37,677 bases of DNA from Hyphomonadaceae bacterium (GTDB lineage: Bacteria; Pseudomonadota; Alphaproteobacteria; Caulobacterales; Aquidulcibacteraceae). Below are positions 1 to 8,002 of this stretch, in pieces. Positions within the stretch are counted from its first letter, which is position 1. Each line of letters opens with the position of its first letter. Below the pieces are notes generated by a model. It had not been told where the DNA came from. It made no database searches and worked only from the letters and a program-made list of their open reading frames with translations. Position numbers and translations under genes: made by a program. Location: NCBI GenBank assembly GCA_014378995.1, contig JACMMP010000021.1, positions 1 to 37,677 on the forward strand. The letters run 5' to 3'.

Positions 1-266
1 ACGGGCGCCGGCGGCGCGGGGCGCCAATAGCGCATGGTTACGCGCCAGGCGCCGTCGCGCCAAATCAGTTCGTACATGCCCGAGCCGTAAAGCTCCGGCA
101 CGGCCTTCTCCGCGGCATCGGGCGTGTCGAACGGCTCGGGCAATTCTTCGACGGCCAGGAATACCGGCCCACGCGCGAGCGTCGTCGCTTCGTCTTCGGT
201 GCGCGCGCGCGGCGCATCGGGCGCCCGCGCCTGTGTGAGGTTCGCCGCTAGGGGGAAAATGCTCAT
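1..266 (-). CDS. Hypothetical protein, C-terminus beyond window
   Basis: The reverse strand is open from an ATG at 266 to the window edge, giving 88 residues of a protein cut at its C-terminal side. The visible part starts MSIFPLAANL, continues through an Arg/Glu/Asp-rich stretch, and holds a segment GPVFLAVEELPEPFDTPDAA followed by YELIWRDGAWRVTMRYWRP. This looks like a small soluble cytoplasmic protein; no signal peptide or membrane segment is visible. Purine-rich sequence precedes the ATG at a suitable distance. It diverges from the protease gene at 376, with about 110 bp between them for both promoters. I do not recognise the family. The forward-strand reading over the same bases is poorer and is taken as a shadow. 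Confidence 0.6.
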   Translation of the reverse strand, partial: MSIFPLAANLTQARAPDAPRARTEDEATTLARGPVFLAVEELPEPFDTPDAAEKAVPELYGSGMYELIWRDGAWRVTMRYWRPAPPAP

Positions 267-375
267 ATGCTGGCCTTTCGGCCTTCTCCACGGCCCGCCT
301 CCGACATCGCCTTGTCATCGGGGGAGGCCAAGCTAAGACAGGTTAGTTTCAGCTAAAACGGGCGGGGAGCCAAGC

Positions 376-2385
376 ATGTCGCATCGTCGCTGGAGCTTGG
401 CTGCGCTGGTCCTCGCGCCGCTTCTGGCGCTGGGGGCGTGCGATCAGATTGGCGCCGTCCTAGATCGCGTGCGCGGCGCGCAAGCCGATGGCCCAGGCCC
501 GGCGTCGTTCAGCGATGTGCCGCTCGACGCGCGGGCGCTCGCCGGCGCGGTGCAGCCGCAGGATCAGATCGCCGCGCTGCTGGCCCCGGAGCCAGTGCTG
601 ATCGCGCCGGGGCAAATCCTAATCGGCGCGCGTGTCGAACAGGAATTGGCCGAAAGCGCCAGCGAGATGGGTCTCGCCAGCAATTTCGTGCGCTCTCTGC
701 GCGCGCAGGGCGCTGAGGCGCTTGAGCAATTGCCAGAGAACATGATCGAGGAAGTGCGCGCGCGCGCCGAGGCAGAAGCTTCGGAAGCAGCGCGCATCGC
801 TGCGCGCGATGTGCTGGGCCGGCTGGGCGTCGAGGGCGAAGTGAACGTGCGCCCAGGCGGCGTCGTCACCGTCAATCTGGCCGGCGCGGGCGCAAGCCCA
901 ACGTCGTTGCGTTACGCGCAACAAAGCGGCGAGGCCGCGGCGGCCGCGCCCGCATCCATCGAGTGGAACGATGCTGACCGCTGCCCGCGCATCGTCACGC
1001 AAGGCCAACTCGAGAACGACATCGCGCTCGCAACGCGCTGCGCCATCCAGCGGCTGCAGGCTTCGCGCCAGTTCGAGTACGCCGAGCCCAACTACATCGC
1101 CGATCCCGGCTTCACGCTGCCGCCGCGCCGCGACACGCCGCGCCCGCCGCAAACCAATCCGCAACAGCCGACGACACCAACCACACCGGCGCCGACGCAA
1201 GCGCCCGCGCGCGTTGGCGGCCCGCCGAACGATCCGCTCTTCGCGTTGCAATGGAATTATCGTCCGCGCGGCGCGGGCGAAGGCCAGTCCGCAGGCGGCG
1301 CGGGTTTTCTCAGCTTCTGGGAAGCCGCTCAGATCGGTTCGCGCCAAGTGCGCGTGGCCGTGCTCGATACCGGGCTCGATCTCACGCACCCGGACGTTAC
1401 AGCATCCGGCAACGTGGCCGCTGGCGTCGACATGATCGCCAATCCAGAGCGCGGCGGAGATAGCGACGGCGTTGACGCCGATGCGCAGGATTCCGGCGAC
1501 CGTTGCGGCGCGGCGACAGAAGATTCCTATCACGGCACCCACGTGGCCGGCACGATCGGCGCCGCGGCCACGAATGACCGCGTCGGCGTCGCCGGCGGCG
1601 CGTGGAACGTCACCATTATACCGGTGCGCGTGCTCGGCCGCTGCGGCGGCGAACTCGCCGACATCGTCTCCGGCATACGCTGGGCCGCCGGCATCGCGCC
1701 CGCGCTCAATGCGGGCGGCCAGCAGATCGTCAACCGCAATCCGGCGGACATCATCAATATGAGCCTGACCATCCAGGCGCCGTGCCCGGCGTCGATGCAG
1801 TCGGCGATCGACGCGGCCGTGGCGCGCAACGTGATCGTCGTAGCCGCCGCTGGCAACAAGGCGAACCAGGCGCGGCTCTATGCGCCGGCCAATTGCAACA
1901 ACGTGATTGTGGTGGGGGCCGCGGATGCGCGCGGCGGCGTCGCATTTTATTCGAATTTTGGGCCTGAGGTGGATTTGCTGGCGCCGGGCGGCGATGTGTT
2001 CTCCGACGCCGATGGCGATGGCCGCCCCGATGGCATCCTCTCGACCCGCGCGACGGCCTCGGGCTGCTACGATCCGCTGAACCAAAACTCCGCCGACCGC
2101 TGCTATTACTCGTTCCTGCAAGGCACATCGATGGCCGCGCCGCACGTTTCGGCAGCGCTGGCGCTGCTTGCATCACAATCGGGACTGCGTGGGCGCGCGC
2201 TGGAGGATGCGCTGTTCACGCGCGCTGTCGGCGCGCATCCGGCCGAGTTCGGGCAGATCGAGTGCGCGCGCTCGCGCAACGCAATTCCGATCAGCACGGG
2301 CGCTGCGGCTTGCGCGCGGCCGAGCGGGCGCGGCGCACTCAACCTCGAACTCGCGGCACGCACCATCGCGCCGGCCTCGCCATGA
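376..2385 (+). CDS. Subtilisin-like (S8) serine protease, lipoprotein
   Basis: This is an exported peptidase of family S8. The N-terminus is a lipoprotein signal with lipobox LGAC and Cys22 as the predicted lipidated residue. Residues ~70-242 look like a long propeptide ending in the I9-like signature FEYAEPNYI. A Pro/Thr-rich linker follows (~243-281), then the catalytic domain to residue ~665. The triad is visible: Asp331 in VLDTG, His386 in HGTHVAG, Ser585 in GTSMAAPH; oxyanion Asn494 is in AAAGN. An Asp-rich insert (~355-380) lies between the Asp and His motifs. GGGGAG lies about 8 nt before the ATG. The stop overlaps the start of the next gene (ATGA), implying translational coupling to the propeptide-like protein downstream. 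Membrane-anchored periplasmic or surface proteolysis is inferred; the substrate is unknown. Confidence 0.93.
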   Translation: MSHRRWSLAALVLAPLLALGACDQIGAVLDRVRGAQADGPGPASFSDVPLDARALAGAVQPQDQIAALLAPEPVLIAPGQILIGARVEQELAESASEMGLASNFVRSLRAQGAEALEQLPENMIEEVRARAEAEASEAARIAARDVLGRLGVEGEVNVRPGGVVTVNLAGAGASPTSLRYAQQSGEAAAAAPASIEWNDADRCPRIVTQGQLENDIALATRCAIQRLQASRQFEYAEPNYIADPGFTLPPRRDTPRPPQTNPQQPTTPTTPAPTQAPARVGGPPNDPLFALQWNYRPRGAGEGQSAGGAGFLSFWEAAQIGSRQVRVAVLDTGLDLTHPDVTASGNVAAGVDMIANPERGGDSDGVDADAQDSGDRCGAATEDSYHGTHVAGTIGAAATNDRVGVAGGAWNVTIIPVRVLGRCGGELADIVSGIRWAAGIAPALNAGGQQIVNRNPADIINMSLTIQAPCPASMQSAIDAAVARNVIVVAAAGNKANQARLYAPANCNNVIVVGAADARGGVAFYSNFGPEVDLLAPGGDVFSDADGDGRPDGILSTRATASGCYDPLNQNSADRCYYSFLQGTSMAAPHVSAALALLASQSGLRGRALEDALFTRAVGAHPAEFGQIECARSRNAIPISTGAAACARPSGRGALNLELAARTIAPASP

Positions 2386-2852
2386 ACGTCGACGCGCTGC
2401 GCACCTGGGGCATCGCGGTGAGCGGCGCGATGATCGCAACGGCGCTCGCGTTTGCGGCCCAGCCCGCAGCCGAGGCGCCGCCTGGGCCTGTCCAGCAGGA
2501 GGATACGTTCGAGACCGCGCAAGCGCCGGCGCACGCGCAGCCGCTTTCGTTTCTCGTCCGGTTCCGCGGCTCTGGCCCCATCGCACGCGCCCAGGCGCAG
2601 GCCGTGCGTGGCCAAACGGCGCAAGCGCAGCGTCAGATCGAGCTTCAGCTTCGCCGCCAGCGCGATCTGAGCGGTCTTTGTTTCGATCGCTTCACCGTCG
2701 GGGGCGCGGAGATCGTGTTGCGCACCTGCGCCGCCATCGTGGCGAGTGAGCGCGCGGCCGTGCAGCAGCGTTGGCTAACCCGGTTGCGGGCGATGCGTGC
2801 AGTCGATTATGTCGATGTCAACGCGGCGGCGAGTCAGACCGCGCCGGGCTAG
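2382..2852 (+). CDS. Small exported protein resembling a free-standing I9 subtilisin propeptide
   Basis: A 156-residue protein whose ATG overlaps the stop of the S8 protease by 4 bp. Longer upstream readings would run into the protease gene, so the overlapping ATG is chosen. Residues 1-27 look like a signal peptide or membrane anchor (hydrophobic run, then AFAAQPAAEAP). The mature part has the order expected of an I9 propeptide/inhibitor fold: a strand SFLVRF (56-61), a long Gln/Arg-rich helix (~65-95), a strand pair with two cysteines (Cys100 and Cys116, possibly disulfide-bonded), a second helix (~122-140) and a closing strand DYVDVN (142-147), which resembles the VxYVExD ending of subtilisin propeptides. 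The role as foldase or inhibitor of the neighbouring protease is inference; sequence similarity is weak and it could be an unrelated small periplasmic protein. Confidence 0.75.
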   Translation: MNVDALRTWGIAVSGAMIATALAFAAQPAAEAPPGPVQQEDTFETAQAPAHAQPLSFLVRFRGSGPIARAQAQAVRGQTAQAQRQIELQLRRQRDLSGLCFDRFTVGGAEIVLRTCAAIVASERAAVQQRWLTRLRAMRAVDYVDVNAAASQTAPG

Positions 2853-2862
2853 GAGCATTCCC

Positions 2863-3762
2863 ATGGATTCCGGCGCGCCAGTTTCGATCGGCGGGTATGA
2901 AGAACGCATCGTGCCGACCGTCGATGGCCTCACCATCTACGCGCGCGATTATCCGCCACTCCTGCCGGAGACGGGTCTGCCGGTCATCTGCCTGCACGGC
3001 CTCACCCGCAACTCGCGCGATTTTGAAGTCGTAGCGCCGCGCATCGCCGCCCTTGGCCGGCGCGTTATCGCGGCCGACATGCGCGGTCGCGGCAAGAGCG
3101 CCAACGACGCCGATCCCGCCCACTACGTGCCCGCCGTCTACGCTCAAGACGTGCTCGCGCTGATGGACAAATTACAGATCCCAAAAGCCGTGTTCATCGG
3201 TACCTCAATGGGCGGCCTGATCACGATGGTGATCGCCGCACTCGCGCCGGACCGCGTCGCCGGTTCCGTGTTGAATGACGTTGGCCCGCAGCTGAACATG
3301 GCCGGCCTCTCGCGCATAGCCGGCTATGTCGGCCACGTGCAGCCGGTCGGCTCATGGGCGGAGGCCGCGGAGGCGATCAAGGCCACCAATGGCGCTGCGT
3401 TTCCCGAGCGTGCGGACGACACGCAATTCTGGCTCGCCTTCGCCCGCCGCACCTTCCGCACCCGCGACGATGGACAGCTCGAACTGGACTACGATCCGCT
3501 CATCGCGCTTGCGTTCGCGGATTTTGACCAGAATGCGCCAGCGCCCGATCTGACGCCGATCTTCGGGGCGCTGGCGCAAAAGCCAATGCTCTCCGTCCGC
3601 GGCGCTATCTCCGATCTGTTCGACGAGGCGGTGGTTCGCAAGATGCGCGAGCTCAAACCGGATCTCGCGACGATCGCAGTCGCCAATATCGGCCACGCCC
3701 CGATGCTGGACGAGCCGGAAGCATGGGACGCGGTGCTGAGTTTCCTGGCGAAAGTGGATTGA
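2863..3762 (+). CDS. Alpha/beta-fold hydrolase
   Basis: A 299-residue cytoplasmic alpha/beta hydrolase. The ATG at 2863 is preferred over an in-frame upstream start because AGGAGC lies just before it and the upstream start would overlap the preceding gene. Visible motifs are the oxyanion strand ICLHGLTRNSRDFE, the DMRGRGKS loop, the nucleophile elbow GTSMGG with Ser115, a likely acid at Asp251 (GAISDLF), and His278 in NIGHAPMLDEP. The general layout matches esterases, lactonases and haloalkane-type hydrolases of this fold; the substrate cannot be told from sequence. It follows the protease pair by 10 bp and may be cotranscribed with it. Its stop is 3 bp from that of the convergent isomerase-like gene. 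Confidence 0.9.
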   Translation: MDSGAPVSIGGYEERIVPTVDGLTIYARDYPPLLPETGLPVICLHGLTRNSRDFEVVAPRIAALGRRVIAADMRGRGKSANDADPAHYVPAVYAQDVLALMDKLQIPKAVFIGTSMGGLITMVIAALAPDRVAGSVLNDVGPQLNMAGLSRIAGYVGHVQPVGSWAEAAEAIKATNGAAFPERADDTQFWLAFARRTFRTRDDGQLELDYDPLIALAFADFDQNAPAPDLTPIFGALAQKPMLSVRGAISDLFDEAVVRKMRELKPDLATIAVANIGHAPMLDEPEAWDAVLSFLAKVD

Positions 3763-3765
3763 GCG

Positions 3766-4689
3766 CTAAGCCGCGACCGGTGCGCGCTGCAGTCGCTCCA
3801 GCAGCGCCTTGCACGCTCTGACGCCATCGGCTTCGCTTAGCCGCTCGCCTTCGTATTCGATGCCGAGATGGCCGTGGTAATTTGCGGATTTTACGATGTT
3901 CACCAGCCGGTGGAAGTCGAGAGTCGTCTCGCTGCCTTGGGCGTCGAAGTCGAAGCACTTGGCGCTAACGGCGCGCGCCAGCGGCATCATCTGCGCAACT
4001 TCTTCGTAGCGGTCGCCTTCGGCCGGCGTGAAATTTCCCCAGTCCGGCAGCGTGCCGATGCGCGTGTGATTGGCCAGGGCGATAACGTCTCTGATCCAGG
4101 ACGCATCGCTTGAGAGGCCGTAATGGTTCTCGACAATCACATCCAGCCCGTGCGGCGCGGCCCATTCGGCCAAACCGCGTAGGCCATCGGCGACACGTTC
4201 GGCCTGCTCTTGGCGCGTGCCAGCGCTTTCCGCGCGCACGCAGATCGAGTGGCAGCCGAGGTAAGCCGCCATGTCCATCCATTTTAGATGACGGGTGACG
4301 ATGTCGCCGCGCCGCTTGGAGTCGGGATGTCCAATTGCGCCTTCATCGCTGCAAGTTATGAGGAGGCTGCGCACGCCTTCGCCATCGGCGCGTGATTTCA
4401 GCTCGCGCAGATAGGCGGCGCTTTGCACGTGCGGCGCGTAGAAGTGTCCGATGTATTCAACAGCGCCTAGCCCGAACTCGCGTCGCGCCACCAGCGGGAA
4501 ATCGAGCGCCGCCATATCGACGCCTCGCGGCGCTTCAGAAAAGCGGAGCTTGTCGCGGATGAAACGCGCGCCCTCGCGAAGCGTACGCGGCAGCCGCCGG
4601 CCGAGCAGCCGGCGATGCAATGACCATTGCGACAGCGAGATCAAGTACGGCAGCGCCTCCGCCGCGAGAGCTGTGCCCTCGGCGATCAC
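3766..4689 (-). CDS. Sugar-phosphate isomerase/epimerase-like TIM-barrel protein
   Basis: A 307-residue protein of the xylose isomerase-like TIM-barrel superfamily (AP endonuclease 2 fold). It contains ISLSQWSLHR at the first strand, IGHFYAPHV, and likely metal-site residues Glu187 (VIVENHYG), Asp216 (LPDWGNF) and Glu278 (GIEYEG) on successive strands. Members act as sugar or keto-sugar isomerases/epimerases, or on inositol-type substrates; the exact reaction is not predictable here. The start is a GTG; the frame stays open well upstream without an ATG, so the N-terminus is uncertain and no strong ribosome binding site is visible. It lies downstream of the alcohol dehydrogenase on the same strand, but a 195-bp structured gap makes cotranscription uncertain. 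No secretion signal is seen. Confidence 0.85.
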   Translation of the reverse strand: MIAEGTALAAEALPYLISLSQWSLHRRLLGRRLPRTLREGARFIRDKLRFSEAPRGVDMAALDFPLVARREFGLGAVEYIGHFYAPHVQSAAYLRELKSRADGEGVRSLLITCSDEGAIGHPDSKRRGDIVTRHLKWMDMAAYLGCHSICVRAESAGTRQEQAERVADGLRGLAEWAAPHGLDVIVENHYGLSSDASWIRDVIALANHTRIGTLPDWGNFTPAEGDRYEEVAQMMPLARAVSAKCFDFDAQGSETTLDFHRLVNIVKSANYHGHLGIEYEGERLSEADGVRACKALLERLQRAPVAA

Positions 4690-4884
4690 AACGCGCTCGG
4701 TGCGCGGCGGCGTTCGTCCTGCATTGGAGAACCTCTGTTGCAGCGCAGCTCGCCAGGGCGCAAAAACGCGCCGGACGCGATCTTTTCCCAGAGTTATGTG
4801 ACGAAAATTACCGTCACGCGCGTGAATCTCCCATCGCGGGAGCGCCGGCGCCGGCGTTCGTCTAAATGACGAGCAAAATGCCTG
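4690..4884. other. Intergenic region with three inverted repeats
   Basis: No gene is seen here. The gap holds an inverted repeat GTGACG-8 nt-CGTCAC at 4798-4817, a hairpin CTCCC-5 nt-GGGAG at 4828-4842, and a perfect 14-bp palindrome CGCCGGCGCCGGCG at 4843-4856. None is followed by a T-run, so these are not clear intrinsic terminators. They could fold in the 3' end of the alcohol dehydrogenase transcript or act on expression of the isomerase-like gene; both are guesses. Confidence 0.4.
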
Positions 4885-6015
4885 CTAAAGCGCCCGTTTG
4901 AACAGTTCTTCGTACTTGTCGCCGTCGAACGGGATGGCATTGCTCAAGGTGGCGATATCGCTGACGGCGTAGTCGCGCGTCGATGGCCAATGCGCTTCGG
5001 TGACGCCAACCGTACTCAAGCTTACAGGCAGCCCTATCCGCGCGTTCAGGTCGAGGATGTACTGCGCGAGGCTGGCGCCGGACGGCAGGCCCAACGCACG
5101 GCGTAGGCGCGCGAACTTTTCTTCGGCCGCGCCCGCTTCCGCGATCATCGCCAGTGAATGCGGCAAGATGATCGCGTTCAGCGTGCCGTGATGCAGCTTC
5201 AGCGCATGGATGCGTCCGAGCGCGTGCGAGAGGCCGTGCACGGCGCCCAGGCCCTTTGCGAACGCCAGCGCGCCTTCGAACGAGCCCATCATCATGTTCC
5301 AGCGCGCGTCGCGGTCCGAACCGTCCTGCACCGCGCGCTCGATGTATTTGCCGATACGCTCGGCGCCATCGAGGCCGATCGCTTCCGCCGGCGGATGCAC
5401 AACCGGCGTCAGCACAGCTTCGATGCAATGGGTCATCGCATCCATGCCGGTGGCGGCGGTGAGCGCGGGCGGCAGGCCCATGGTGAGTTCGGGATCGCAG
5501 ACGGCGGCGACCGGCATCAAGTGCGGCGAGACGAATGTCTCCTTCATGCCGTTGTCGAGGATCACGACCGCGCCAGGTGAAACTTCGCTGCCGGTGCCGG
5601 CTGTGGTCGGCACCGCGATCAGCGGCGGAATCTTGGTGATGAACTTCATGCCGCGCTTGGAGCCACCCAGGCGTTCGAACGGGCCTTCATGCGTGACCAT
5701 GAGGCCCATCGCCTTGGCGAGGTCCATCGAGGAGCCGCCGCCAAAGGCGATGATCCCGTCCGCGCCGGACGCCCGATAAGCTTCCGCACATTTGGCGGAG
5801 GCGCTCTCGGTGGGGTTGGCCGGCGTCTCGGTGAAAACGCCCGCTGGCGGCTCGCCCAAAGCCGCGAGCAGCGTGCCCAGCAGGCCGTTTGCCTTGAGGC
5901 CCGGATCGGTCACCACGAACGGCCGGCTGACGCCGTGCGCCTTCAGCACTTTTGGCAATTGCGCCAGCGCGCCGAAATCGAATGTGCATTGGGTCAGGTA
6001 ATTCATCTGGGCCAT
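4885..6015 (-). CDS. Iron-containing alcohol dehydrogenase
   Basis: A 376-residue group III (iron-dependent) alcohol dehydrogenase, cytoplasmic, oxidising or reducing an alcohol/aldehyde pair with NAD(P). The NAD-binding motif GGGSSMD lies at 92-98 and the family signature TTAGTGSE at ~137-144. The predicted iron ligands are Asp192, His196, His260 and His276, in MDAMTHCIEA and the GAVHGLSHALG...HHG block. The length is normal for the family. The substrate is not predictable. The gene diverges from the ABC ATPase gene with about 90 bp between them. The isomerase-like gene downstream on the same strand suggests, but does not prove, a shared sugar or sugar-alcohol pathway. Confidence 0.94.
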   Translation of the reverse strand: MAQMNYLTQCTFDFGALAQLPKVLKAHGVSRPFVVTDPGLKANGLLGTLLAALGEPPAGVFTETPANPTESASAKCAEAYRASGADGIIAFGGGSSMDLAKAMGLMVTHEGPFERLGGSKRGMKFITKIPPLIAVPTTAGTGSEVSPGAVVILDNGMKETFVSPHLMPVAAVCDPELTMGLPPALTAATGMDAMTHCIEAVLTPVVHPPAEAIGLDGAERIGKYIERAVQDGSDRDARWNMMMGSFEGALAFAKGLGAVHGLSHALGRIHALKLHHGTLNAIILPHSLAMIAEAGAAEEKFARLRRALGLPSGASLAQYILDLNARIGLPVSLSTVGVTEAHWPSTRDYAVSDIATLSNAIPFDGDKYEELFKRAL

Positions 6016-6105
6016 GGGTCGCTCCGTCGCGCGTTTGTCCCATAGCCGGAACAGGACCGCTACCGGGAATGGACATCTGAATCGCCGCCGCTAGTCTCCG
6101 CGCCC

Positions 6106-7926
6106 ATGACTGAAACCGTTCTGGAAATTTCCAATCTCGCCGTCACCTTCGACACGCCGGACGGCGAGGTGGAGGCGGTCAAGGGCGTCTCGCTGACGAT
6201 CGGCGAGGGCGAATGCCTAGGCATTGTGGGCGAGAGCGGCTCGGGCAAGAGCCAGACGTTTCTCTCCGCCTTCGGCCTTACCTCGGACAATGCCCGCGTG
6301 ACGGGCTCGGTGAAATTTCAGGGCCGCGAAGTCTTGGGCCTGCCGCGACGTGAACTCGACAAATTCCGTGGCCGGCATGTCGCCTTCGTCTTCCAGGACC
6401 CGCTGACGGCGCTGACGCCCCATCTCACCGTCGAAGGCCAGATGATCGAGGTGCTCGATCACCATTTCCAAGTGAGGGGCGAGGCCGCTCGCCAGCGCGC
6501 GATCGAATGGCTGGAACGCGTGCGCATTCCGGAGGCGGCGCGGCGCCTGTCGCAATATCCGCACGAACTTTCTGGCGGCATGCGCCAGCGCGTGATGATC
6601 GGCATGGCGATGATGGCCGAGCCTGCGCTGCTCATCGCCGACGAGCCGACCACAGCGCTGGACGCCACCGTGCAGGCCCAGGTGCTCGATCTGATCGAAG
6701 ATTTGCGCAAGGACACGAACGCAGCGGTGGCGCTGATCACGCACGATATGGGCGTCATCGCGCGGATGGCGCAACGCGTCGCCGTGATGCGCCGCGGCGA
6801 AGTGGTGGAGACCGGGACGGTCGACGATATCTACGCCTCGCCCAAAGCCGATTACACACGCATGCTGCTGAAGGCGGTGCCGCGCATCGACGGCGACCGC
6901 AACGTGGCGCTGCCGCAGCCGGGCGCCGGCGCGCCGATCCTGAAGGTGGACGATGTGCGCGTCATCTTCCCGGTCAGGATCAAGGACGGTTCGCTGTTCG
7001 GCAAAACCAAACCGTTGCGCGCGGTGGATGGTGTGAGCTTCTCGCTGCAGGCTGGTGAAACGCTCGGCATTGTCGGCGAGAGCGGCTGCGGCAAGTCCAC
7101 TTTAGCGCGCGCCGTCGTGCAGTTGCTGCCGCGCAATGCCGGGGAGGTGACGTTCCTCGGCCGCAACCTCTTGCCCAGCGAGCGCGAAGCGATCCGAAAA
7201 TCACGCCAGGATTTGCAGATCATCTTCCAGGATCCGCTCGCCAGCCTCGATCCCCGCATGACTCTCGGCGCCTCGATCGCCGAGCCGCTGCTCGCCTTTG
7301 CGCCGGAACTCAATCGTGAGCAGCGCGAAGAGCGCGTGAAGGAGATGATGCGCCAAGTCGGGCTCGATCCTGATCTGATCAACCGCTATCCGCACGAGCT
7401 TTCAGGCGGCCAGAACCAGCGCGTTGGCGTCGCGCGGGCGATGATTCTGAAGCCGAAGCTCGTCGTCTGCGATGAAGCCGTGTCGGCGCTCGACGTTTCG
7501 ATCCAAGCGCAAATCTTGCGGCTGCTGGCGGATTTGCAGCGCGAGTTCAACACCAGCTTCCTCTTCATCAGCCACGACCTAGCTGTCGTGCGCGAGATTT
7601 CGCACAACGTGCTTGTGCTCTATCTTGGGCGCGCAGTTGAGTACGGGCCGGCGGAAGTGATCCTCCGCGATCCGCGCCACCCCTACACCAGAGCGCTGCT
7701 GGCCGCGGCCCCTACGCCCGATCCTGAACTCGCGCGCAACAAACCGCGCGTGCGGCTCGTCGGCGATCTGCCTAGCCCGCTCGACACCCGCGCACCGCTG
7801 CGCTTTCTGAAATCGCGCGTGATCGATAATCCGGACGCCATCCAATACCGGCCGCAATGGATCGAGGTTGCGCCCGGTCACTTCGTCGCCGAACACGATC
7901 CCATCGAGACGATTGCCGCCGCATAG
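6106..7926 (+). CDS. Fused dual-ATPase ABC transporter protein, peptide/opine type
   Basis: A 606-residue protein holding two ABC ATPase domains of the DppD/DppF (YejF-like) type, which would energise import of peptides or similar solutes from the cytoplasmic face. Domain 1 has Walker A GESGSGKS (42-49), signature LSGGM (155-159) and Walker B LLIADE (175-180). Domain 2 has Walker A GESGCGKS (324-331), signature LSGGQ (433-437) and Walker B LVVCDE followed by AVSALD. The C-terminal region starts like the oligopeptide-transporter tail (GDLPSPLD) but lacks the cysteine-bearing CxFxxRC-type motif usually found there. Permeases and a binding protein, normally adjacent, are absent from this window, so partners must lie elsewhere or the protein works differently. 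Confidence 0.93.
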   Translation: MTETVLEISNLAVTFDTPDGEVEAVKGVSLTIGEGECLGIVGESGSGKSQTFLSAFGLTSDNARVTGSVKFQGREVLGLPRRELDKFRGRHVAFVFQDPLTALTPHLTVEGQMIEVLDHHFQVRGEAARQRAIEWLERVRIPEAARRLSQYPHELSGGMRQRVMIGMAMMAEPALLIADEPTTALDATVQAQVLDLIEDLRKDTNAAVALITHDMGVIARMAQRVAVMRRGEVVETGTVDDIYASPKADYTRMLLKAVPRIDGDRNVALPQPGAGAPILKVDDVRVIFPVRIKDGSLFGKTKPLRAVDGVSFSLQAGETLGIVGESGCGKSTLARAVVQLLPRNAGEVTFLGRNLLPSEREAIRKSRQDLQIIFQDPLASLDPRMTLGASIAEPLLAFAPELNREQREERVKEMMRQVGLDPDLINRYPHELSGGQNQRVGVARAMILKPKLVVCDEAVSALDVSIQAQILRLLADLQREFNTSFLFISHDLAVVREISHNVLVLYLGRAVEYGPAEVILRDPRHPYTRALLAAAPTPDPELARNKPRVRLVGDLPSPLDTRAPLRFLKSRVIDNPDAIQYRPQWIEVAPGHFVAEHDPIETIAAA

Positions 7927-8002
7927 GGGCCGCTGATCGCAGCGCGCTTGCATGCCGGCGCCCACGCGGTAGCTTTGCGCCGAATACGTCCTGGGGGATT
8001 AC

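Noticed and set aside
124-336. Forward-strand open frame of 70 residues at the left edge
   Set aside because: It is antisense to the partial reverse-strand gene, rich in Arg/Ala/Gly/Ser as expected of a shadow frame, and has no ribosome binding site.
619-2145. 508-residue reverse-strand frame within the S8 protease gene
   Set aside because: The Arg/Ala/His-rich composition and lack of domains show a GC-driven antisense shadow; the forward gene has all protease motifs.
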